A model generated the notes under the pieces. The model saw only the letters and a program-made list of their open reading frames with translations. It did no database searches and was not told the origin of the DNA. From positions 1 through 64,000 of the forward strand of contig CAKZOD010000022.1 of the NCBI GenBank assembly GCA_937136055.1: a stretch of DNA of 64,000 nucleotides, given 5' to 3'. Made by a program: the position numbers and the translations under genes. Below are positions 26,758 to 34,273 of this stretch, piece after piece. Source of the stretch: an uncultured Oceanospirillaceae bacterium (lineage in GTDB: Bacteria; Pseudomonadota; Gammaproteobacteria; Pseudomonadales; Balneatricaceae). Numbering within the stretch: the stretch's first letter is position 1; the number at the start of each line of letters is the position of its first letter.

Positions 26758-28152
26758 ATGGAAAGCGTTAAGCCTTTATCAGCCCGGCATGAGTCACTGC
26801 AATCCAAAAAGCAGGATAATTTAACAAAGCCTAGTTTATGGAAGCTCTTTGAGGTGTGTTTAAAAATAGGACTGCTTTCATTTGGTGGTCCAGCTGCGCA
26901 AATCTCTTTAATGCATAAAGCCTTTGTCGATGAGCATAAATGGTTGTCTGAGCAGCAGTTTTTGAATGCACTAGGCTTTTGTATGCTACTGCCTGGGCCA
27001 GAAGCCATGCAGCTAGCAACTTATGCTGGCTGGCGTGTAAAAGGGGTGATTGGCGGTTTAATAGCAGGGCTGCTATTTGTTATTCCAGGGGCATTGGTTA
27101 TCTTGCTGTTTGCAGCTTTGTACGTGCTGTATCAAGGAGAAACGGTCAACGGTATTGAGCTAGTCAGCGCACTGTTTTTAGGTATTAAAGCAGCGGTTGT
27201 CATTATTGTTTTTGAAGCACTGAGGAAAGTGGCTAATAAAGCCCTTAAGCAAAGGTCTCATTGGGTGATGGCGGGGTTGTCGTTTATTGCTATTTATTTT
27301 TTTGCGATACCTTTCCCGTTGATTATTCTAGCAGCTGCTGTGTATGGCTTTTTTGCTGTGCGCTTAGGCGCTATTAAATCAGAGCCAATACAAAATGATC
27401 TTCAAAACCCTGAAGGCTCTAAAAAGCAGTCACTAAAGAAAACACTCGCAATTGCCTGTATTGGTTGCTGCCTCTGGCTAGTGCCTATTCTAGTGCTTAT
27501 GCATTTCTCATCGCTGCCGATTCTGACTGAAATCGCCAGTTTTTTTGCCAAGCTGGCAGTAGTTACTTTTGGAGGTGCCTACGCAGTCTTAGTTTATATG
27601 ACTCAGGATGTTGTCACACAGTTTGGCTGGTTGAATGCTGGTGAAATGATGGATGCTCTAGGCCTTGCAGAAACGACTCCAGGGCCACTTATCCTAGTGA
27701 CAGAGTTTGTTGGCTTTATCGCTGCCTTTCGAGAAGGTGGGCTAGCAGTTGGAATAATAGGGGCGCTTGTGACGCTTTGGGTGACATTTGTGCCTTGTTT
27801 TATTTGGATCTTCGTTGGTGCTCCCTATATTGAGTGGATGCATTCTCAGCAGCGCTTAAGTGCAGCACTTTCTTCGATCACAGCGGCGGTTGTCGGCGTT
27901 ATTTTAAATCTGTCGATTTGGTTTTCGCTGCATGTGTTGTTCGCAGATGTTAACGCTCAAACTTGGCCATTAAGTGAAATGTTTGGGCTTAACTTTACAT
28001 GGTGGCAGCCGCAATTAAATAGCTTTGACTGGCGTGTTCTGGTTTTAATTTCGCTCAGTGCGGGGCTTTATTTTTATAAACGCTGGGGTGTTTTTTCGCT
28101 ACTCGCGAGCTCATCTTTCGTGGGTTGGGGGCTGGTTGTTTTAACCACGTAA
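26758..28152 (+). CDS. chrA: chromate transporter family (ChrA-like) membrane protein
   Basis: This is a two-domain CHR-family protein of 464 residues with about ten to twelve membrane segments. The first repeat has LSFGGPAAQISLM and MLLPGPEAMQLATY (residues 40-85); the second has VTFGGAYAVLVYM and ETTPGPLILVTEFVGF (about 275-325). Chromate/sulfate export is the family function, but many marine members have no tested substrate. AGAGGA precedes ATG 26758 by a few bases. It is not obviously linked to carnitine use. Confidence 0.88.
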   Translation: MESVKPLSARHESLQSKKQDNLTKPSLWKLFEVCLKIGLLSFGGPAAQISLMHKAFVDEHKWLSEQQFLNALGFCMLLPGPEAMQLATYAGWRVKGVIGGLIAGLLFVIPGALVILLFAALYVLYQGETVNGIELVSALFLGIKAAVVIIVFEALRKVANKALKQRSHWVMAGLSFIAIYFFAIPFPLIILAAAVYGFFAVRLGAIKSEPIQNDLQNPEGSKKQSLKKTLAIACIGCCLWLVPILVLMHFSSLPILTEIASFFAKLAVVTFGGAYAVLVYMTQDVVTQFGWLNAGEMMDALGLAETTPGPLILVTEFVGFIAAFREGGLAVGIIGALVTLWVTFVPCFIWIFVGAPYIEWMHSQQRLSAALSSITAAVVGVILNLSIWFSLHVLFADVNAQTWPLSEMFGLNFTWWQPQLNSFDWRVLVLISLSAGLYFYKRWGVFSLLASSSFVGWGLVVLTT

Positions 28153-28459
28153 TGCTTTTTTAAGGGGGCAATAGCAAGTCTGATTGAAGGGTAACGAGAT
28201 TACTAAGCACAGTCTTGTTATATAGGCTTGTTATAAAGAGCATTTGTAGAGCTTTAATATGTTGTTTGTTTTTTGAACTACACTTAGTGCAGTGGTAGCA
28301 GAGCCCTATTTTGGGATGCTCAAGAAGGTAATGAATTTTAAAGTGCCTGCTGGAAGTAATGTCTTGCACTGTTGCTTTTATTACCACTTAAGCTTGAAAA
28401 GTAATCACTTTTCTTCACATGTACTTTTAATTCGAAACGATAACAAGGTAGGGGGATGG
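28153..28459. other. gene-free interval before the solute-binding-like gene
   Basis: There is no credible gene here, although the frame of the next gene stays open through most of it (to 28292). The N-terminal extension lacks a Shine-Dalgarno and would hide a clear signal peptide, so it is treated as non-coding. No strong terminator follows chrA. Confidence 0.5.
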
Positions 28460-29305
28460 ATGATGCTCAGAAACTCTCAATATCTGTGTTTAAGCTTGCT
28501 GATTGCTGTAAGTCACCTACAGGCAAAAGAAAAAATGGTTTGGTCCATTACGCACTGGCCGCCATTGATGATTCTAAACGGCGAGGATGCTGGGAAAGGA
28601 CGCTTTGATGTTATTTTGAAACAATTTCAAGCGCATATGCCGCAGTATCAGCATATTACCATTGAAATGAATTGGAACCGGGTTTGGAGTGATATTAAGA
28701 GGGGGAAGAATGTCTGTAATATTCTATCCTTGAAGAATGAACAGCGTGCTGAGATAGCGTATTTTTCAAAACCATCAAACGTTACTTTGTCTAACCGAAT
28801 AATCCTCAAACAATCGACCTTTGAATATATGGGCAAACCTGCAAGCCTGTCGCTACAGGATTTAATTGAATCGCCTGATATAGAGGGAGCGATCGAAAGC
28901 TCTCGCTCTTATACACAAGCTTTAGATAAGGTGATTTCAGAGAAGAGAGAGAAATCAACGTTGAAACGTTACGTCACTAGCAGTGTGCAGTTGATGAAAA
29001 TGTTGGTTGCAGAGCGCTTTGATTACCTGATTGAATACCCTTATATTGCCAGCTACCTTCTTCGCAGTGTTAACAAGGCTGATGCTAAAATTGCCAGTGT
29101 TGAGATTGAGGAAATAGCGCCGTACTCTGTATCTTATCTTGCTTGCCCTAAAACACCTTGGGGGAAAGCGCGAATCGCTGCGTATAATACAGCATTGAAA
29201 GAGATGTCAGATAGCCCGCAATATATACAGGCTATGCAAACTTGGTATGCAACAGATGAGGAGAGAGCAGCTGTGCTTAAAGGGTATCTAGAAATAAAAC
29301 AATGA
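28460..29305 (+). CDS. periplasmic solute-binding-like protein (TIGR02285-type)
   Basis: From ATG 28460 (AGGGGG just upstream; ATG 28463 equally possible) the product is a 281-residue secreted protein with signal peptide LSLLIAVSHLQA cut near residue 22. The mature start WSITHWPPLMILNGEDAGKGRFD resembles the SBP_bac_3-like TIGR02285 family of stand-alone periplasmic binding proteins. No transporter permease is on its strand. It ends 29 bases from the convergent ABC permease. Function is unknown; a sensory or orphan binding role is possible. Confidence 0.65.
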   Translation: MMLRNSQYLCLSLLIAVSHLQAKEKMVWSITHWPPLMILNGEDAGKGRFDVILKQFQAHMPQYQHITIEMNWNRVWSDIKRGKNVCNILSLKNEQRAEIAYFSKPSNVTLSNRIILKQSTFEYMGKPASLSLQDLIESPDIEGAIESSRSYTQALDKVISEKREKSTLKRYVTSSVQLMKMLVAERFDYLIEYPYIASYLLRSVNKADAKIASVEIEEIAPYSVSYLACPKTPWGKARIAAYNTALKEMSDSPQYIQAMQTWYATDEERAAVLKGYLEIKQ

Positions 29306-29334
29306 TGCCCCTGCTAAAACACTTCCTTTTTTAT

Positions 29335-30177
29335 TTATACACCCGTTCTTATCTTCTCACTGCGTGCACGAATAAACTCGATTGTTAGCAGCATGATTGC
29401 CGAAACGACTACCAGTAAAACTGCTACTGCTAAAATAGTCGGGTTGATCTGCTCACGTAATCCTGAAAACATTTGGCGCGGAATAGTGCGTTGCTCAGGA
29501 CCTGCGAGAAAGAGTACCACTACTACTTCATCAAATGAGGTGATGAAAGCAAACAGTGCACCAGAGATAACGCCTGGTCTGATTAAAGGCATGATGACTT
29601 TAAAGAAGGTATAAACAGGCTTTGCGCCTAAGCCCATGGATGCTTGCACCAAGGAGTAATCAAAACCTGAAAGCGCTGCATTAACAGTGATAATAACAAA
29701 AGGTGTACCTAGCGCCGCATGGGCAATAATCACTCCAATATAGCTACCTGCTAAATTCAATTGGCTGTAAAAAAAGAACATCCCAGCTGCGGTGATAATC
29801 AAAGGGACTATCATTGGTGATATCAATAAGGCCATGAAAGCACTTTGTAATGGCATCTCTGATTTGGTTAAACCGATCGCTGCAAAGGTTCCTAACACTG
29901 TGGCGATAATAGTTGCCCAAAAACCGATGTAGAAACTGTTTTTTATCGCCAGTACCCATTTATCATCGTTCCAAATTTCTTGGTACCACTTAAGTGAGTA
30001 CGCGGCTGGATCGAAGTTCAGCATTCCCTCAGTAAAGGTGAAATAGGGTTCCACATTAAATGAGAGAGGGACAATCACCAGAATGGGTATCATCAAGAAT
30101 GCTAAAGTGCTCCAAGCGGTGATACGCAAAGCGTACATGCCTAGCTTTTGCCAAAATGTAAAATACGATGGAAACAT
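29335..30177 (-). CDS. ABC transporter permease, PotC-like
   Basis: This is an inner-membrane permease of the spermidine/putrescine-type (BPD_transp_1) family with six predicted segments. The ATPase-contact EAA loop is visible as ASMGLGAKPVYTFFKVIMP (about residues 180-198), and ISPMIVPLIITAAGMFF is typical of PotC. It has 280 residues. It is four bases downstream of the PotB-like permease and is the last gene of the ATPase-SBP-permease-permease operon. Confidence 0.88.
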   Translation of the reverse strand: MFPSYFTFWQKLGMYALRITAWSTLAFLMIPILVIVPLSFNVEPYFTFTEGMLNFDPAAYSLKWYQEIWNDDKWVLAIKNSFYIGFWATIIATVLGTFAAIGLTKSEMPLQSAFMALLISPMIVPLIITAAGMFFFYSQLNLAGSYIGVIIAHAALGTPFVIITVNAALSGFDYSLVQASMGLGAKPVYTFFKVIMPLIRPGVISGALFAFITSFDEVVVVLFLAGPEQRTIPRQMFSGLREQINPTILAVAVLLVVVSAIMLLTIEFIRARSEKIRTGV

Positions 30178-30181
30178 TTTA

Positions 30182-31447
30182 TTACCCTAGTTTTATATTA
30201 CTGACGCCGACTAAGCGATCGTAAATCCAGTAAATGATGATAATTAAACCCAGTAGCAATGAACCCAGTGCTGCTGCTAGCTCCCAGTTGTTAGATGACT
30301 GCATGTGAAAGGCAATTATATTACTGATCATTTGGCCATCGGTTCCGCCGACTAATGCTGGGGTAATGTAATAACCAATAGAGATGATAAACACGAGTAG
30401 TGATCCAGCGCTGATACCCGGTAGTGTCATCGGCATGTAAATGCGGATAAACGCAGGTATTGGTTTTCCGCCTAATGACAGTGCTGCTCTGTAGTAGCTA
30501 GGGTCTATACCTTTCATGACGCTGTATAAAGGCAAAATCATAAAGGGCAGTAGGATATGCGTCATCGCCAATATGGTGGAGAATTGGCTGTAGAGCATCT
30601 CTAATGGATCTGAAATGATATGCAAGCTTTGTAGTGTCGAGTTAACCACGCCATTAGTTTGCAGCAATGCAATCCACGAAGTGGTTCGCACTAATAGTGA
30701 AGTCCAAAAAGGTAGAAGCACAAACACCATTAAAATATTGGCAGTTTTCGTTTTAGCGGTCGCTAAATAATATGACAGTGGAAAGCCAATCAGTATGGTT
30801 AATAGAGTGATGTAAAGTGCAATTTTAAGGCTTTTCCAATACAGCTTTAAATAGATTTTTGTGTCGCGCTGAACAATACTCCCACTGCTGTCACGTTTTA
30901 AATCGAGCGCTGTTAAATAGTAACGATCGGTAAACACAGATCCAGATTGTTTAATTGCTTGCCATAAATCTGGATCGCCCCATTTTCCTTTTTTAAACTC
31001 TAAAAGTCGTTGGTCACCATTATTGGCGAGTAATTGCTCGTCTAGCTTTTTGAGTTTACGGGCACTAAATTTTATTAAGCTTGAGCTGCCAGGCAGTGCT
31101 CTGTTTATCTCTTCTGCTAGCTTGCCTGCGGTGCGTGCTTTCGCTAATTGCTTTAGCTCAAGGGTAAAAGTGATGAGTGTTTTCTTATCGGGAATAGCCC
31201 CACTTTGGCTGTCCCAGCGCTCTAGCTGAGTTAACGTTTCAGGGACTAGTTGTGCAACGGTAGGGTGGTAGAAACTGCGATAGAGCATAGTTCCAATAGG
31301 CGCCACAAATGCGGCAAGAATGAAAAAAACCAAAGGCGCAACAAATAAAATAGCGAGTAACTTGCGTCGTTTAAGGTTGCGTTTGCTCTCTTTTATTTCT
31401 TGCGCGCTAAGGCTTTGGCTAACACTGTTTAATGTGGCGGCACTCAT
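30182..31447 (-). CDS. ABC transporter permease, PotB-like, with a large loop insertion
   Basis: The first membrane helix (about 33-53) is followed by roughly 150 polar residues, about 55-205, before the usual permease core starts at LKIALYITLLTILIGFPLSYY. The EAA loop is YYRAALSLGGKPIPAFIRIYMP. It has 421 residues against about 285 for E. coli PotB, the excess being this predicted periplasmic insertion. It forms an operon with its partner permease. The substrate class is probably a small cationic or quaternary-amine compound, judged from neighbours only. Confidence 0.86.
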   Translation of the reverse strand: MSAATLNSVSQSLSAQEIKESKRNLKRRKLLAILFVAPLVFFILAAFVAPIGTMLYRSFYHPTVAQLVPETLTQLERWDSQSGAIPDKKTLITFTLELKQLAKARTAGKLAEEINRALPGSSSLIKFSARKLKKLDEQLLANNGDQRLLEFKKGKWGDPDLWQAIKQSGSVFTDRYYLTALDLKRDSSGSIVQRDTKIYLKLYWKSLKIALYITLLTILIGFPLSYYLATAKTKTANILMVFVLLPFWTSLLVRTTSWIALLQTNGVVNSTLQSLHIISDPLEMLYSQFSTILAMTHILLPFMILPLYSVMKGIDPSYYRAALSLGGKPIPAFIRIYMPMTLPGISAGSLLVFIISIGYYITPALVGGTDGQMISNIIAFHMQSSNNWELAAALGSLLLGLIIIIYWIYDRLVGVSNIKLG

Positions 31448-31511
31448 GAATTGACCTTTGTAAATACTGGAAGCTCAAGTCTTTCAGACATAACGAATAT
31501 AATGATCAGAA

Positions 31512-31547
31512 GAGCCCTTTGCGCGATTGTTATGAGCAAAAGGACTC
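31512..31547 (-). other. stem-loop between binding-protein and permease genes
   Basis: GAGCCCTTTGC (31512-31522) can pair with GCAAAAGGACTC (31536-31547), with one mismatch and one bulge and a 13-base loop. There is no T-tract. Hairpins after a binding-protein gene commonly raise its mRNA level relative to the permeases. Confidence 0.45.
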
Positions 31548-31570
31548 CAAGTGTTAAACGTTTTAAAGGG

Positions 31571-32629
31571 TTATTTTAGTAACCACTCGTTAAACTTCTC
31601 ACCTAATGATTCGCCGTAGTCAGCCCAAAACTCGCCAGAAGCTTTTACGCCTTCATCGAGGTGTGCTGATGGCAATTTAGAGAGCACATCTTTATCAACG
31701 TATTTGTAAGATGATTTACGTGTCGGGCCGTATGCAACATCTTGCATGCCAGCCTCAGGCTTTGAGCTAGTGGCAAACCGAATGAACTCTTCAGCCAGAG
31801 CTTTCTTCTTTGAGCCTTTAACAATAGCCCAAACATCTAGGTCGTAAACATGTGAATCCCAGACCATTTCAAAGGGCTTTTTATCTGCTTGAATGGCACT
31901 AAATATACGACCATTTGCAGATTGCACCATCACCGCGCCACCATCGTTAAGTAGCTGTGGTGCCTGTGACCAGCTATCAAACCACACAATGTCACCTTTG
32001 ATTGATGAAAGTTTATCAAAGGCGCGCTTTTGCCCTTCATCGGTGCTCAGTACTTCATAAAGATCAGCCGGTGCGACTCCATCTGCAAGTAGTGCCCATT
32101 CCATATTTACTTGCGGGCGCTTGCGCAGTGCTCTTTTTCCTGGGAATGTTTTGGTATCAAACAAGTCGGCGATTTTGCTCGGCTTGCCACCTTTGATAGT
32201 GTCATTGCTATAGGCAAACAAAATAGTCCAAACTATATTGCCGACTCCACATTCATTAGCCAATGCCGCTTCACTGAAATCATCGGCAGCTGCAACGCCA
32301 TCATCACCAGCGGGTAGTGTGTCTTGTGGGAATATTTCCAGTAACCCTTCAGAGCAGGCGCGCTCTAAATCAATCACTTCAATGTCGACTACATCCCATA
32401 AAATATTGCCACTTTCAACTTGTGCTTTAATTTCTGCGATGCCACCAGAATAGTTTTCAAATAATATTTTGTGACCTGTTTTTGCAGTGAAAGGGTCAAT
32501 CATATGCTTTTGTTGCGCAGCGCCATAGGCACCACCGAAAGAGACGGCAGTCATTTGTTCGGCCATTGCACTGGTGGCAAAAGCTGCGCTCACTGCAACA
32601 GCAGCAGTTAGTTGCTTTAGTTTTATCAT
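31571..32629 (-). CDS. ABC transporter periplasmic substrate-binding protein, PotD/PotF-like
   Basis: A signal peptide (about residues 1-24, ending SAMA) precedes a SBP_bac_8-type mature protein opening EQMTAVSFGGAYGAAQQKHMI. DVVDIEVIDLERACSEGLLE and VWFDSWSQAPQLLNDG are polyamine-binding-protein-like segments. GAGGA six bases before ATG 32629 fixes the start; a GTG one codon up is less likely. It has 352 residues. Polyamine-like proteins of this sort also bind betaine-type amines, and the location between carnitine and dimethylglycine-type genes favours such a ligand, but this is inference. Confidence 0.86.
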   Translation of the reverse strand: MIKLKQLTAAVAVSAAFATSAMAEQMTAVSFGGAYGAAQQKHMIDPFTAKTGHKILFENYSGGIAEIKAQVESGNILWDVVDIEVIDLERACSEGLLEIFPQDTLPAGDDGVAAADDFSEAALANECGVGNIVWTILFAYSNDTIKGGKPSKIADLFDTKTFPGKRALRKRPQVNMEWALLADGVAPADLYEVLSTDEGQKRAFDKLSSIKGDIVWFDSWSQAPQLLNDGGAVMVQSANGRIFSAIQADKKPFEMVWDSHVYDLDVWAIVKGSKKKALAEEFIRFATSSKPEAGMQDVAYGPTRKSSYKYVDKDVLSKLPSAHLDEGVKASGEFWADYGESLGEKFNEWLLK

Positions 32630-32681
32630 CACGAATCCTCTGTTATTTTTTTTGGTACAGGTTTCTGTATGTTTTTTTTGA

Positions 32682-33776
32682 TTATTTTGATCTATCGAGT
32701 ACTAATCCTTTGTCAGTTGCCCATGTGAGCTCAACTAACGCATTCTCTTGAAACAGTGGTGCATCTTGATCGTTAAGGGCTTTAATCATCAGCTCCTCAC
32801 CACTAGGTAGTTTGAAAAAGTAACGAATTGAATCCCCGACATATAAGCGGGCGACGAAATTAGCTTTGATGGTGTTTTCAAAGGTTCTGTTTTCGTTGGC
32901 TATAAAGAGATTTTCAGGGCGGATCGCCAATATACAAAGCTCATCAGCTTGATCTATACCATAGGTTTGGGCATTTACTTGTGTGCCACAATCGAGCATC
33001 ACTTGTGCAATACCAGCATTAACAGAGCTTATTTTTCCTTTGATATGGTTGTTCTCGCCAATAAAGTCGGCAACAAACGAATTGCTGGGTTGCTCGTACA
33101 AAATGGTAGGGGATGCACACTGCTGTACCACGCCGTCTTCAAACACAGCAATACGGTCAGACATTGTTAATGCTTCTGTTTGATCGTGAGTTACATAAAC
33201 AGCAGTGAAGCCCAGGTCGGCATGTAGCCTTTTAATTTCAAACTGCATTTGCTCACGCAAGTTTTTATCCAGTGCCCCCAAAGGCTCATCCATTAAAACA
33301 ATGCTGGGTTCAAAAATTAGCGAGCGTGCCAGGGCAACACGCTGTTTCTGACCACCAGATAGCTGCCCTGGATAGCGTTTGCCAAACTGATCGAGCTCTA
33401 CAAGTGCTAACGAATCCGCCACTTTTTTATCAACCTCATGGCTTGGCATTTTGCGCACTTGTAGTGGATAAGCTAAATTCTCCGCAATGGTCATATGAGG
33501 GAACAGCGCATAGTGCTGAAACACCATGCCGATGTTGCGATGATAAGGTGCGATGTTGTTCACCGGTTGACCATTGATAATGATCTCGCCACTGGTCACG
33601 CTTTCAAAGCCCGCGAGCATCATTAAACAGGTTGTTTTCCCAGAACCAGAAGGGCCTAGCAACGTAACAAACTCGCCCTTTTTAATGTCGAGATTGAAAT
33701 CTTTTACGACTAGCAGTTTTTGATCGTAGCTCTTTTTGACATTTTTAAATTGAACGTAGTGATCTTCTATCGACAT
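32682..33776 (-). CDS. ABC transporter ATP-binding protein, PotA-like
   Basis: Walker A is GPSGSGKTT (residues 40-48), the Q-loop follows in MVFQHYALFPHMT, the signature is LSGGQKQRVALARSL and Walker B is IVLMDEPLGALD. The C-terminal TOBE regulatory domain (about 280-355) contains AIRPENLFI. The length of 364 residues fits the PotA/FbpC group. It is the first gene of the four-gene minus-strand operon. Confidence 0.92.
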   Translation of the reverse strand: MSIEDHYVQFKNVKKSYDQKLLVVKDFNLDIKKGEFVTLLGPSGSGKTTCLMMLAGFESVTSGEIIINGQPVNNIAPYHRNIGMVFQHYALFPHMTIAENLAYPLQVRKMPSHEVDKKVADSLALVELDQFGKRYPGQLSGGQKQRVALARSLIFEPSIVLMDEPLGALDKNLREQMQFEIKRLHADLGFTAVYVTHDQTEALTMSDRIAVFEDGVVQQCASPTILYEQPSNSFVADFIGENNHIKGKISSVNAGIAQVMLDCGTQVNAQTYGIDQADELCILAIRPENLFIANENRTFENTIKANFVARLYVGDSIRYFFKLPSGEELMIKALNDQDAPLFQENALVELTWATDKGLVLDRSK

Positions 33777-34205
33777 AAATTGAACCGTCAGCTCAGGAAC
33801 ATGGAATCAAGACTCTAACGCCTCTGGCGCAGAATGTTTAATCGCATGTTCTTAGTTATTGTTATTAGTACAGCACTGATATGCTGGTGGTGTTTTTCTA
33901 AATAGATTATTTAAATCAGATGTTTAGTAGCTTTCTATAGGTCATTTAACTCTAGCACAGTTATTGTTATGCCCTAGTACCAGATGAGATCGAAAAGTAT
34001 AGATTCTGGACTCCTCTCTAAAGAGGTTTTATGTCCTGACGTTACATACTGTTGTTTAAGTGGCTAACCTCTCAAGTCATGGAAAAACAAATAGAAGTTT
34101 ATGAAAAGGAAAGAAGGCTACTTTTCTAATAGTTGCAGAAATTTGAATGAGGGAGGTTTAAAAGGGAAGGTGTGTCTTATAAATCGTGAGTAAACTACAG
34201 GCAAT
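33777..34205. other. gene-free interval upstream of the ABC operon
   Basis: This roughly 430-base stretch should hold the promoter of the PotA-like operon. A 16-codon frame starting at 34079 has no supporting context and is not called. No repeats stand out. Confidence 0.5.
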
Positions 34206-34252
34206 AAAAAAGCCGCTTAGCCTCTTCGTTCAACGAAGTGCTAAGCGGCTTT
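34206..34252 (-). terminator. intrinsic terminator of the dimethylglycine-dehydrogenase-like gene
   Basis: AAAGCCGCTTAGC (34209-34221) pairs with GCTAAGCGGCTTT (34240-34252), 13 perfect base pairs, and the enclosed bases CTTCG-CGAAG form a second inner stem. On the minus strand the hairpin is followed by TTTTTTATT. It lies 21 bases after the stop codon. Confidence 0.92.
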
Positions 34253-34273
34253 AAAGATCTTAAGGTTGTGTTA

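Noticed and set aside
28292..28459. N-terminal extension of the solute-binding-like protein
   Set aside because: It lacks a Shine-Dalgarno and would bury a clear signal peptide; AGGGGG lies right before the ATG at 28460.
34079..34129. 16-codon ORF starting MEKQIE
   Set aside because: It is too short, with no ribosome site or context supporting translation.
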